A stretch of DNA of 47,580 nt from Pedobacter sp. V48 (GTDB taxonomy: Bacteria > Bacteroidota > Bacteroidia > Sphingobacteriales > Sphingobacteriaceae). Positions within the stretch are counted from its first letter, which is position 1. Each line of letters opens with the position of its first letter. A program made the position numbers and the translations under genes. The DNA lies in contig NZ_AWRU01000030.1 in NCBI RefSeq assembly GCF_000523515.1, positions 74,267 through 121,846 on the forward strand. The letters run 5' to 3'. Shown piece by piece: positions 17,552-26,542 of the stretch. A model generated the notes under the pieces. It searched no databases. It saw only the letters and a list, made by a program, of their open reading frames with translations, and had not been told where the DNA came from.

Positions 17552-18814
17552 ATGAATCCCAAGTTTTTAAAGTCAACTTTATTAATGCTGACTTTTATTT
17601 GCCTCATTAATTCTGTTATAGCTGGCATACACACTGCAGCAACTGCTTCTCCACAAAAAACGGATTACAAGTTTAAAGGCAAGATCTCAAGAAAAGTATT
17701 GGAAAACTATTTAGATCGTTCAATAACAATGCAAAGGATGCTTACCGGAGAAGGCAATTTTGACGATAACTTAAGGATGATTAAAAATATTGGCGTCAAG
17801 TTTATCGGTCGCGCAGTTTGCCAATGGGGAGGAGAAGCTGATCTTTTAAAGAACTTTGAACAGGAAAAACAACTGGCGGCCAAGGTACATCAGGTAGATC
17901 CGGATATCATTTTACAAGCTTGTATCTTTGAAATCGTTACCCCTGAAATTGAAAAAGTTCCTGTACCGGAATGGGCATTTAAAGCACTCAGCCTTCCGGT
18001 TGAAAAACGAAACTTCCGCTATTCAGATATACTTTATGCAGACGGAAGAATGAATAAACATTGGGGAAATTCGGGCGTGCCCGACATCAGCAGATCTGAA
18101 ACAAAACTAATCTTCTATTTTCTTGCCGCTTCATATATTGATGCAGGCATAGAAGGTATACACTTTGGCCAGGTTGAGTTAATGAATAAAAATGATAAGA
18201 ACCTTGATCACTATGCGCAGGTATTAGATCTTATCAGAGGTTATGCAGCTAAGCATGCAAGAAGAAAGATGCTGGTATGCGACTCACATGTTCCAAGTGG
18301 TGGCTTTGTACGCGAAGGCAAATTGCTTATGGACTTTCATTCTTTCCCTTTAAGGATTCTGGAAACACCTGAAAAACCGGAAGAAGCAATTCTTAAAGTT
18401 GGGCATTCTGACGCTCTTTTTAACCGCAGCAAAGGCGGAATAACTCCAAGTGGCTGGACATGCGAACACCTACCCTACTTGGCAGAGCTGGATAACTTTG
18501 GTGCAAGTAAGTCGCCGGGCAAGCCTGTTGGCGATATTTATGTTTGGGGATATGATGAAATCAGTTGGTTTGCAAAGCAAAATGACCAGTATCGTCGAGA
18601 TTGGTTGCGCTATGCTTATAATTGGCTTGCAAAAGCTGACCCAAATGGATTTCTTGAAATGCCGGGAAGCAGGCAAACCACAAAACTCACCAATAAGAAA
18701 TGGTATGATGCCAATAACCGCAGTGCCGCCGTGCCTAATGGACATGGTGATGAGGATACAATCAGAGATATTTGGGCCAAAGGCAGAACCAGCGCAGACT
18801 TAACAAAAAATTAA
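17552..18814 (+). CDS. Secreted protein of unrecognised family, possible TIM-barrel glycoside hydrolase
   Basis: I do not recognise this 420-residue family. It has a signal peptide (about residues 1-25, ending VIAG or just after). The body alternates short hydrophobic strands and helices in a way that suggests an (alpha/beta)8 barrel: NIGVKFIGRAV, PDIILQACIFEIV, GIEGIHFGQVELM, RKMLVCDSHV, LLMDFHSFPL, GDIYVWGYDEISWF. Carboxylates sit at strand ends in three of these (IFEIV, GQVEL, GYDEI), as expected for glycosidase catalytic residues, and the protein is rich in Trp. It follows SusCD pair 1 but has its own promoter. A role in degrading that pair's substrate is inference. Confidence 0.75.
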   Translation: MNPKFLKSTLLMLTFICLINSVIAGIHTAATASPQKTDYKFKGKISRKVLENYLDRSITMQRMLTGEGNFDDNLRMIKNIGVKFIGRAVCQWGGEADLLKNFEQEKQLAAKVHQVDPDIILQACIFEIVTPEIEKVPVPEWAFKALSLPVEKRNFRYSDILYADGRMNKHWGNSGVPDISRSETKLIFYFLAASYIDAGIEGIHFGQVELMNKNDKNLDHYAQVLDLIRGYAAKHARRKMLVCDSHVPSGGFVREGKLLMDFHSFPLRILETPEKPEEAILKVGHSDALFNRSKGGITPSGWTCEHLPYLAELDNFGASKSPGKPVGDIYVWGYDEISWFAKQNDQYRRDWLRYAYNWLAKADPNGFLEMPGSRQTTKLTNKKWYDANNRSAAVPNGHGDEDTIRDIWAKGRTSADLTKN

Positions 18815-18873
18815 TCTCTTTATATATTTTCTGCAACACTATTTGTTTCTTTTTGCAGATCAAAATGATGTAG

Positions 18874-19428
18874 ATGTACCCGAAAGATGATCATGCTCTC
18901 CTTATTGATCTAATAGCAGGTAGTGATAAAGCTTTTTCGAACGTTTATTCCACTTACCATCGTCAAGCTTATACTTATTTATTCAAGCGTACCGGATCTG
19001 TAACATTCGCTGAAGAGCTGGCTCAGTTGAGCTTTATTAAACTTTGGAAAAATGCATCTGCATTAAACCCAAATATAGCCCTAAATGTACAGCTATTCAG
19101 AATTTGCAGAACAGTAATGATTGATGAAATCAGACGGTTAGCAGTACGCAAAAGCACAGAAATGGGTTACCTTGATGTGGTTGGAGAACCTTCTGCAACC
19201 AATGATGCCCTGGTAAAACAGCTTAATGACGACATCCATTCTGCAATTTCGGCATTACCTCCGGCAAGGAAAAAGGTCTTCCAGCTAAGCCGGATTGAAG
19301 GATATTCCCATAAAGAAATTGCACAAATGATGTCCATCTCTACCAGCACCGTAGAAGACCATATCGGAAAAGCCCTAAAGCTCCTTAGGAGAAAATTAAG
19401 AGATAATGTTTTCTTTTTTTTCCTATAA
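18874..19428 (+). CDS. RNA polymerase ECF sigma factor
   Basis: The 184-residue protein has sigma region 2 (about 10-75: AYTYLFKRTGSVTFAEELAQ, FIKLWKN) and region 4 (about 120-175: LPPARKKVFQLSRIEGYSHKE followed by the helix-turn-helix SISTSTVEDHI). There is no region 1.1 or 3, so it is an ECF factor of the Bacteroidota FecI-like type. It should direct transcription of the following SusC/SusD operon and be held by the FecR-type anti-sigma factor 105 bp downstream. The start ATG follows an in-frame stop closely, so it is well fixed. Confidence 0.94.
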   Translation: MYPKDDHALLIDLIAGSDKAFSNVYSTYHRQAYTYLFKRTGSVTFAEELAQLSFIKLWKNASALNPNIALNVQLFRICRTVMIDEIRRLAVRKSTEMGYLDVVGEPSATNDALVKQLNDDIHSAISALPPARKKVFQLSRIEGYSHKEIAQMMSISTSTVEDHIGKALKLLRRKLRDNVFFFFL

Positions 19429-19533
19429 CACGCTTCGACCCTCATGTTACCAAAATATTAACAACATTAAATTTATGTAAAGAGCAGGGGCAAAGCATTT
19501 TGGCTACGTATTAGTATTATAAATGCGATCAAA

Positions 19534-20526
19534 ATGGACAAGCAACTGCTTCAAAAATTCCTCAATCAACAATGCAGCCCTTCTGAGGCAGAATATATAC
19601 ACAATTGTCTTAAGAATGATCCGGACTTATTAGAACGTTTGCTGCCGGAAGAAGAATGGATAGAAGCCGGGTGTGTTAAAATATTATGGTGGCAGCAATT
19701 CAATTGGACAGCCGTTGCTGCCGTACTGGCCTACGCTGTTCTAACAATACTTACAGTGAAATACCTTGTTCCAGAAGGGAATAAACAGCAACTATCTTAT
19801 CAACAACCCGCGCCTCAAAATAAGCAGATTACAATACACAATTCCGGTTCAACGGCACAGGTAATTAATTTGAAAGATGGCTCTGTTGTTAAACTGAGTC
19901 CGAATAGCACCCTTCAATACCAACAACCATTTCCCCCAAGCCAACGAAATCTGATGCTACAAGGCGAAGCCACGTTTGATGTAGCCCATGATAGCACTCG
20001 TCCATTTACAGTTACAGGCGAAGGCATTAATACCACAGCCTTAGGAACCTCCTTCCGTGTAAGAGCCTTTAAAGGAACTAGCGTAGAGGTGCGCCTCTTT
20101 AAAGGAAAAATAAAGATAGAAAGAGCAACCGGGGCATCAAAAGAACCATTCAACCAGATTATACTTTATCCTGGCCAGCAGTTCCGTTACGCTGCCGGGA
20201 AAGTAAAAATCAGTCAGTTTGAGCAAGGCTTAAGACAACAAATGCAAATTAAAAAACCTAAACCATCTGTAATTGAAAACCCTACTCCTATGGTTGGTGG
20301 TATACTTGAATTTGATAAAACGCCATTAACACAAGTTTGCTCAGAACTCTCGGAGCGCTATAACCGACCTATAAATTGCGATAAAGTTCAAAAGCCAATC
20401 CTTTTAACCGGGCAATTCAATGGAACAGACAAGCTGAAAGAAATACTGAATAAAATCGCATTGCTAAACAACTTGACAATAACTGAGCTTCCTGATAGCT
20501 CTTATCAAATTACAGAAGAAAAATAA
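19534..20526 (+). CDS. FecR-family anti-sigma factor with C-terminal DUF4974
   Basis: The 330-residue protein has a short cytoplasmic N-terminus (about 1-50) that should bind the sigma factor. One membrane helix follows (about 54-74: WTAVAAVLAYAVLTILTVKYL), then a periplasmic FecR domain (about 100-210: DGSVVKLSPNSTLQY, GEATFDVAHDSTRPF, LGTSFRVRAF) and a C-terminal DUF4974 domain (about 255-325: LEFDKTPLTQVCSELSERYN). In this system a transporter signal relayed to the periplasmic domain releases the sigma factor. DUF4974 resembles the STN domain that is missing from the adjacent SusC. Confidence 0.93.
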   Translation: MDKQLLQKFLNQQCSPSEAEYIHNCLKNDPDLLERLLPEEEWIEAGCVKILWWQQFNWTAVAAVLAYAVLTILTVKYLVPEGNKQQLSYQQPAPQNKQITIHNSGSTAQVINLKDGSVVKLSPNSTLQYQQPFPPSQRNLMLQGEATFDVAHDSTRPFTVTGEGINTTALGTSFRVRAFKGTSVEVRLFKGKIKIERATGASKEPFNQIILYPGQQFRYAAGKVKISQFEQGLRQQMQIKKPKPSVIENPTPMVGGILEFDKTPLTQVCSELSERYNRPINCDKVQKPILLTGQFNGTDKLKEILNKIALLNNLTITELPDSSYQITEEK

Positions 20527-20576
20527 GAAATCATCATTTAATAATAAATCACAATCTACTTTAAACAACCAAAATC

Positions 20577-23500
20577 ATGCAGTTAAAAATTACTCTTTTT
20601 TTAAAACGCTTTAGCAGGAGGCTCCTATTACTTCTGCTAGGGCTCAGTATCACCTCTCTGGGTCTTGCCCAGGTAAATACGGGTGGCAAGGTAACCGGTT
20701 CAATTAACGACGAAAAGGGCCTCCCACTTGTTGGTGTTTCTGTTATGGCTGTTAACGAGTCTACTCAGCTAAAAAAAACCACATCCAGTGATAGTAAAGG
20801 TTTATTCACCTTTACCGATCTGCCTGCCGGCAAAGGATATTCATTTATAATCAGTTACGTTGGCTTTCGCACCCAGAACTTAAAGAATTATGAAATTAAA
20901 GCCGGCGAGCAAATTTCTTTAATTGTGAGAATGCTTGAAGATCAGAGCGACCTGAATGAGGTTGTAGTAGTTGGTTATGGCACGCAGAAAAAAGTGAACC
21001 TGACAGGCGCCGTAGCCACTGTAAACACCAAAACGCTTGAAGATCGTCCGATAGCCAACATAACCCAGGGCTTACAAGGAGCCGTTCCTAATTTAAATAT
21101 CTCCTTTGGAGACGGCAGACCAGGATCAGATGGAAAGATTAATGTACGTGGTTTTACCTCTATTAACAGTGGTGGTAGTGGCGGTAGTCCACTCGTATTG
21201 GTTGATGGTGTTCCCGGTTCAATAAACAACCTGAACCCTAAAGACGTAGCGAGCATCTCCGTACTAAAAGATGCCTCGTCAGCCGCTATATATGGTGCCC
21301 GTGCCGCTTTCGGTGTAGTTCTGGTAACCACTAAAAACGGGAAGAAAGGCAGAACTACAATCAGTTACAGCAATAATTTTGGTTTTACAGCCCCAACAAC
21401 AAGTACCGATTTTATGACCGATGCTTATGATGCTGCAAAAATGAACGATGAGGCCTTTATCCGTGCAGTAGGAAATTCATATACAGGTTATACGGACGAG
21501 GATTATGCATACCTGTTAAGACGCAAAACCGACAAAAGCCTTCCTGATTACATTATTGACAACAGAAAAGGTAAAGACCAGTATGTTTATTATGGCGATA
21601 CTGATTGGTGGCATACCATATTCCGCGATAGGCAGACTAGTATGGATCATACCCTATCTGTGTCTGGCGGAAGTGAAAAAACTGATTTTCTGTTTTCCGG
21701 ACGTATGTATCAGAAAAACGGAATGATGCAGATAAATCAGGACAAGTACAAATCCTACAACTTGCGCGCTAAAATAAATACCAAAGTAAATAAGTGGTTA
21801 ACCATTGGCAATAACCTACAGTTCAATGCGTCCAACTATAATTACCCGGGATGGGGTGTAAATGCCAATTTTGTTTCAGTATCCGTACACGCATTACCCT
21901 CCTATTTGCCAATGAATCCAGACGGCACAGCAACCTATCGTACAGAACTGAACAACTACACTATTGGCGATGGTCTTTTTGCAGATTTGCTACATGGTAA
22001 ATCCAAAGGAAATGAAAAAGAATATGAATTTATCAACTTATTTAACGTAAACGCTCATTTGGCCGAAGGGTTGGAACTAAAAGGTAACTATACCTATTCC
22101 TTTAAGCCATCAAGCAATTGGGCGCGCAGGGCACAAGCCCCATGGTCAATATATCCCGGAGTGATCAGTCAGTTTGGCTTTGATCAGTATTCCGAAACCA
22201 ATTACACCAGGCAATCACACGTAGTGAATATTTTTGGAGACTATACCAAGACTTTAGGCAAACACACGTTCAAGGCATTACTTGGTTATAATCAGGAATT
22301 AAATACTTACAAAAGAGTGTTTGCACAAAGAAACGACCTGATATCACAAGACCTAAATGATCTCGATCTCGGATCAGGTGATGTTCTTGCCAATGGAAAT
22401 GCCAACGAATATGCATTGCTAGGAGGATTCTTTAGGGTAAATTATGATTACGAAGGCCGATATCTTTTAGAAATAAATGGACGTTATGATGGCACCTCTA
22501 AATTTCCTCCCGGAAGTCGCTTTGGATTTTTCCCGTCTGTTTCTGCAGGATGGCGCGTCAGCCAGGAGAAATTCTTTCCCCTAAAAGGTATTGTTGACGA
22601 GCTTAAATTCAGAGGTTCCTATGGTTCGCTCGGCAATCAGCAAGAAGCGGCAGAATATGGCTATATTCCACTTTTATCCCGTGGAACTATAGACTACATA
22701 ACTGATGGAAAAAAGACTGAATATTTATCCTCTCCAACTCCTATCTCTCCAAACCTAACATGGGAAAGAGCGACTTCTGCAAACTTTGGAGTAGATGCAG
22801 GATTTCTGGATAATCGTTTAACCGCGACATTTGACTACTATATTCGAAATACATTCGACATGTTAACAGCAGGCAGAACTGTATCCTCGGTTTTCGGTGC
22901 TGCTTCACCAAAACAAAATGCAGCAGATTTGCAGAGCAAGGGATGGGAATTAGCCCTAAACTGGACGCAGAACGGCTCATTGGCCGGAAAACCATTTAAC
23001 TGGAATCTTGGCTTTGGCATATCGGATTATACTGCCGAGATCACCAGATTTGACAATCCAAACAACCTGCTAAACACCTACTATGTAGGGCAACAAATAG
23101 GCGAGATATGGGGTTATCGGGTAGGGGGTTTCTTCCAAACAGATGCAGAAGCACAGGCTTATAAAGTAAATCAGGACTATGTAAATCAACAACGCTTAAA
23201 AGCACCCGGAAACTGGGCTAAACTGTCTGCTGGTGATATAAAATTTCTTGACATTAACGGCGACGGGGTTGTAAACAACGGAAAAAACACATTAGCAGAT
23301 CATGGAGATATGGAAGTGATAGGAAATTCCCTCCCTCGTTATTCTTATGGTATTAATGCAGGCTTCAATTGGGGGAACTTTGATCTTTCAGCTATGTTCC
23401 AGGGGATCGGCAAACAGCAATGGTATCCTGGAAACAATGCCGATAAATTCTGGGGGCCTTTCTCTCGTCCATATTACTCTTTCGTAGATAAAGACTTCCT

Positions 23501-23867
23501 AAGTGACGTATGGACTCCCGAAAACCCAAATGCTTATTTCCCAAAATTGAGAGGTTATGAAGCATTAAATGACAGAGGAGAGTTAAATGTTAAAAACGAC
23601 AGGTATTTACAGGATCTGGCATACATCAGATTAAAAAACCTAACAATAGGATTTAGCCTTCCCGAAACTGCATTAAAAAGGATAAAACTGTCAAAAGTAA
23701 GGGTGTATTTAAGTGGAGAGAACCTGTTTACTTTCACCAAACTGCGCTCAAACTATATTGACCCTGAGCAAGCAGCCGGCGATTATAACAATTCTACTGC
23801 AGATCCAAACGCAAGGGTATATCCTTTCAGTAAACTTTACTCTTTCGGTTTAGATGTATCCTTTTAA
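20577..23867 (+). CDS. SusC/RagA-family TonB-linked outer membrane transporter (pair 2)
   Basis: The 1096-residue protein has a signal peptide (about 1-32, ending SLGLAQ), a carboxypeptidase-regulatory-like domain (about 38-115: KVTGSINDEKGLPLVGVSV) and a plug beginning at NEVVVVGYGTQKKVNLTGAV. LVLVDGVPG and SISVLKDASSAAIYGARAA follow, then a barrel ending LYSFGLDVSF. It imports an unknown nutrient with the SusD 17 bp downstream. An ECF sigma/anti-sigma pair lies just upstream, but I see no N-terminal STN domain, the part that normally talks to a FecR protein. Confidence 0.94.
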   Translation: MQLKITLFLKRFSRRLLLLLLGLSITSLGLAQVNTGGKVTGSINDEKGLPLVGVSVMAVNESTQLKKTTSSDSKGLFTFTDLPAGKGYSFIISYVGFRTQNLKNYEIKAGEQISLIVRMLEDQSDLNEVVVVGYGTQKKVNLTGAVATVNTKTLEDRPIANITQGLQGAVPNLNISFGDGRPGSDGKINVRGFTSINSGGSGGSPLVLVDGVPGSINNLNPKDVASISVLKDASSAAIYGARAAFGVVLVTTKNGKKGRTTISYSNNFGFTAPTTSTDFMTDAYDAAKMNDEAFIRAVGNSYTGYTDEDYAYLLRRKTDKSLPDYIIDNRKGKDQYVYYGDTDWWHTIFRDRQTSMDHTLSVSGGSEKTDFLFSGRMYQKNGMMQINQDKYKSYNLRAKINTKVNKWLTIGNNLQFNASNYNYPGWGVNANFVSVSVHALPSYLPMNPDGTATYRTELNNYTIGDGLFADLLHGKSKGNEKEYEFINLFNVNAHLAEGLELKGNYTYSFKPSSNWARRAQAPWSIYPGVISQFGFDQYSETNYTRQSHVVNIFGDYTKTLGKHTFKALLGYNQELNTYKRVFAQRNDLISQDLNDLDLGSGDVLANGNANEYALLGGFFRVNYDYEGRYLLEINGRYDGTSKFPPGSRFGFFPSVSAGWRVSQEKFFPLKGIVDELKFRGSYGSLGNQQEAAEYGYIPLLSRGTIDYITDGKKTEYLSSPTPISPNLTWERATSANFGVDAGFLDNRLTATFDYYIRNTFDMLTAGRTVSSVFGAASPKQNAADLQSKGWELALNWTQNGSLAGKPFNWNLGFGISDYTAEITRFDNPNNLLNTYYVGQQIGEIWGYRVGGFFQTDAEAQAYKVNQDYVNQQRLKAPGNWAKLSAGDIKFLDINGDGVVNNGKNTLADHGDMEVIGNSLPRYSYGINAGFNWGNFDLSAMFQGIGKQQWYPGNNADKFWGPFSRPYYSFVDKDFLSDVWTPENPNAYFPKLRGYEALNDRGELNVKNDRYLQDLAYIRLKNLTIGFSLPETALKRIKLSKVRVYLSGENLFTFTKLRSNYIDPEQAAGDYNNSTADPNARVYPFSKLYSFGLDVSF

Positions 23868-23884
23868 CTATTAACTATACTAAG

Positions 23885-25633
23885 ATGAAAAATATAAAAA
23901 TATCAATAATTGCCCTTTGCATCCTTTTTACGGCATGTAAAAAGGACTTTCTTGACAGGCAACCTTTGGCTCAAATTTCACCTGATGCTTTTTTCAGAAC
24001 AGAAAGCGACCTAAAACTTTATACCAATTCCTTTTATACTGTTATTCCTTCTGCCGAAGGCATCTACAACGAGGCTGTAGATAATGTTGTAAAGTCCGAT
24101 CTTGGAGAGCTGATTACAGGAAACCGTACAGTACCTATTTCAGGAGGTGGCTGGACATGGACTGAGCTGAGAAAGATCAACTATTTTCTGGAAAATTACG
24201 ACAACATTATGCCTGCAGAAGCTGGTAAAAAATACGCTGCTGTAGCAAGGTTTTTCAGGGCATACTTTTATTTCGACAAAGTTTCGAGGTTTGGTGATGT
24301 ACCATGGTATTCAAAAACTATTGCATTTGAGGACGAAGAAGCCCTATCAAAAGCACGTACACCAAGAGCTCAGGTAATGGATTCAGTACTTGCCGATCTG
24401 GATTTTGCTATAGCCAATGCTGATGAGGGTAAGAATGTAGAACGGGTAACTAAATGGACTGCATTAGCTTTAAAATCTAGAATATGTCTTTTTGAAGGTA
24501 CATTCAGGAAATATCACCCAGAATTTAAACTAGCCGACGCAGAGCGTTTTCTACGTGAATCAGTTTCGGCTTCAGATCAATTAATGACTAAAGGTCCGTA
24601 TAGCATATACAAATCAACTCCCGAAAAATCTTATCTCGATCTTTTTGCCTCAAAAGCTGCAATAGATCAGGAAGTTATTCTAACCAGACGTTTTAGTAAC
24701 GGCTTACAGGTTTGGCATAACTTAAATTATTATACCATTACAGCATCATATGGCAGGCCAGGGTTAAACAAAAGTCTCGTGAACACCTATCTAATGAAAG
24801 ACGGCAGCAGATTTACCGATAAGCCCGAGTTTAATAAGATCCAGTTCTACGAAGAAGTACAAAATCGTGATCCGCGCTTAGCACAAACCATCCGCACGCC
24901 CGGTTACACACGTATAGGAAATACCAAGATTTTAGTGCCCGAGTTTAATGCATCAACTACCGGTTACCAGGTTATAAAATATGTAACCAGCGAAGCAAAT
25001 GACTCATTCAATAAATCTGATAATGATATGCCTATTTTTAGAATGGCAGAGGTATTGTTAAATTTCGCTGAAGCCAAAGCTGAACTGGGAGAAACAACAC
25101 AACCCGATATTGACAGATCAATTAAGCTATTACGCGATAGAGTTGCAATGCCCAATTTAAATATTGTTGCTGCAAATGCTAACCCTGATGCTTATCTTGC
25201 TGCACAGTATCAAAATGTAAATGGAGGAAACAAAGGTTTGATTTTGGAAATCAGACGTGAGCGCAGAATTGAATTGGTAATGGAAAGCCTGCGTTGGAAT
25301 GATCTGATGAGATGGAAAGAAGGACACTTAAACGCAGAACCGTATAAAGGCATGTATTTCCCAGGACTTGGCAAATATGACCTGGATAAAAACGGGACAA
25401 CAGACGTGGAAATTTATACTGGCGACAAACCCACTGGACCCGGAATACAGTTCTTGAAACTAGGAAGTGAGATCATCCTTGAAAACAACACTAGTGGCGG
25501 TAACGTATTGGTTAATCCGGGAACGCCCAAAACTTTCCGTGAAGACAGAGACTATCTATTTCCAATTCCAATACAAGAGCTTCAGTTGAATGAGAATCTG
25601 GTACAAAACCCTAATTGGGAAGGCAGAAATTAA
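23885..25633 (+). CDS. SusD/RagB-family surface lipoprotein (pair 2)
   Basis: The 582-residue protein carries a lipoprotein signal (lipobox FTAC, Cys18) and the SusD fold. N-terminal repeats include VARFFRAYFYFDKVSRFGDVP; C-terminal signatures include MPIFRMAEVLLNFAEAKAELG, LEIRRERRIELVMESLRWNDL and YLFPIPIQELQLNENLVQNP. It should form the lid of the SusC 2 barrel and bind the imported ligand at the surface. At 17 bp from SusC 2 and 17 bp from the following phosphatase-fold gene it sits mid-operon. Confidence 0.95.
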   Translation: MKNIKISIIALCILFTACKKDFLDRQPLAQISPDAFFRTESDLKLYTNSFYTVIPSAEGIYNEAVDNVVKSDLGELITGNRTVPISGGGWTWTELRKINYFLENYDNIMPAEAGKKYAAVARFFRAYFYFDKVSRFGDVPWYSKTIAFEDEEALSKARTPRAQVMDSVLADLDFAIANADEGKNVERVTKWTALALKSRICLFEGTFRKYHPEFKLADAERFLRESVSASDQLMTKGPYSIYKSTPEKSYLDLFASKAAIDQEVILTRRFSNGLQVWHNLNYYTITASYGRPGLNKSLVNTYLMKDGSRFTDKPEFNKIQFYEEVQNRDPRLAQTIRTPGYTRIGNTKILVPEFNASTTGYQVIKYVTSEANDSFNKSDNDMPIFRMAEVLLNFAEAKAELGETTQPDIDRSIKLLRDRVAMPNLNIVAANANPDAYLAAQYQNVNGGNKGLILEIRRERRIELVMESLRWNDLMRWKEGHLNAEPYKGMYFPGLGKYDLDKNGTTDVEIYTGDKPTGPGIQFLKLGSEIILENNTSGGNVLVNPGTPKTFREDRDYLFPIPIQELQLNENLVQNPNWEGRN

Positions 25634-25650
25634 TTTATAATAACACATAT

Positions 25651-26445
25651 ATGAAAACATATCTTAAACATCTGGTGGTAATTTTAGTCTTAAGTACCTG
25701 TAGTTTGCTTGCTATGGCAAATAGCACAAATACAGACTCTTTAAAAGTAATGACTTATAACATTCATCATGCAAACCCTCCTGCTCAGGAAGGCGTAATT
25801 GATCTTCAGGCAATAGCCGATGTCATCAAAAGTCAGTCGCCAGATCTTGTAGCTTTGCAGGAACTGGATGTATTAACTCCGCGAAGCGGTAATGTAGATC
25901 AGGTAAAAAAACTAGCAGAATTAACAGGAATGTATAGTTTCTTTTCAAAAGGAATAGATTACGACGGAGGTGAATACGGTGTTGCCATACTATCCAAATA
26001 TAAAATCAACAAGTCTGAGCGTTTCCCACTTCCGTTTAAAGAAGGGCTAAAAGCAGAACAACGCTCATTGGCGATAGTAAATGTTACGTTGCCAAATGGG
26101 ACTAAACTGGACTTTGCCTGCACCCACCTTGATCTGAAAGACGAGCATCGCTTATTGCAAGTTGCTGAGATCAACAAGGTGCTGGGGAATAGGAAAACAG
26201 AGGTAATTCTAGCCGGAGATCTTAACCTTACCGCTACTACTCCTGCCATGGCTATTTTGGAGAAACATTTTACCCGCAGCTGCGAACAGAACTGCGCTCC
26301 AACCATCCCGGATGTAAATCCAAATAAAGAAATTGATTTTATTCTCTTAAAAAAGGGAAGTAACCTTAAGGTTGCCTCTCATCAGGTTATAAATGATATT
26401 CATGCTTCAGATCACCTTCCTTTGGTAGTTACTTACTCCAAATAA
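25651..26445 (+). CDS. Secreted endonuclease/exonuclease/phosphatase-fold hydrolase
   Basis: The start is placed at ATG 25651, after the susD stop, giving a clean signal peptide (about 1-23, ending LAMA). The 264-residue product has all EEP-superfamily landmarks in order: VMTYNIHH (metal-ligand Asn), LVALQELD (Glu), CTHLDLKDEHR, LAGDLNLT (Asp/Asn pair), IDFILLKKG and ASDHLPLVV (catalytic Asp-His). The fold hydrolyses phosphodiesters or phosphomonoesters with Mg(2+): nucleases, sphingomyelinases, inositol phosphatases. The exact substrate cannot be read. Being last in the SusCD 2 operon and exported, it may process that system's substrate. Confidence 0.9.
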   Translation: MKTYLKHLVVILVLSTCSLLAMANSTNTDSLKVMTYNIHHANPPAQEGVIDLQAIADVIKSQSPDLVALQELDVLTPRSGNVDQVKKLAELTGMYSFFSKGIDYDGGEYGVAILSKYKINKSERFPLPFKEGLKAEQRSLAIVNVTLPNGTKLDFACTHLDLKDEHRLLQVAEINKVLGNRKTEVILAGDLNLTATTPAMAILEKHFTRSCEQNCAPTIPDVNPNKEIDFILLKKGSNLKVASHQVINDIHASDHLPLVVTYSK

Positions 26446-26448
26446 GTT

Positions 26449-26490
26449 TAATTAAGCGCGTACCTGCAAGTGCAGATACGCGCTTAATTA
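26449..26490 (+). terminator. Long hairpin closing the SusCD 2 operon
   Basis: A perfect 14-bp stem (TAATTAAGCGCGTA 26449-26462 with 26477-26490) encloses an inner 5-bp hairpin (CTGCA-AG-TGCAG, 26464-26475). It begins 4 bp after the stop codon. The T run is poor, so it may terminate weakly or act as a 3'-end stabiliser. Confidence 0.65.
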
Positions 26491-26514
26491 TCTCCTACTT
26501 CTATCTTCATAACG

Positions 26515-26522
26515 TATATTTG
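26515..26522 (+). promoter_or_regulatory. -7 promoter element of the short-chain dehydrogenase
   Basis: TATATTTG matches TAnnTTTG and lies 20 bp before the ATG at 26543, predicting a start near 26529. This gene is therefore separate from the SusCD 2 operon. Confidence 0.5.
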
Positions 26523-26542
26523 TTTTAACTTAAATTTAGATT

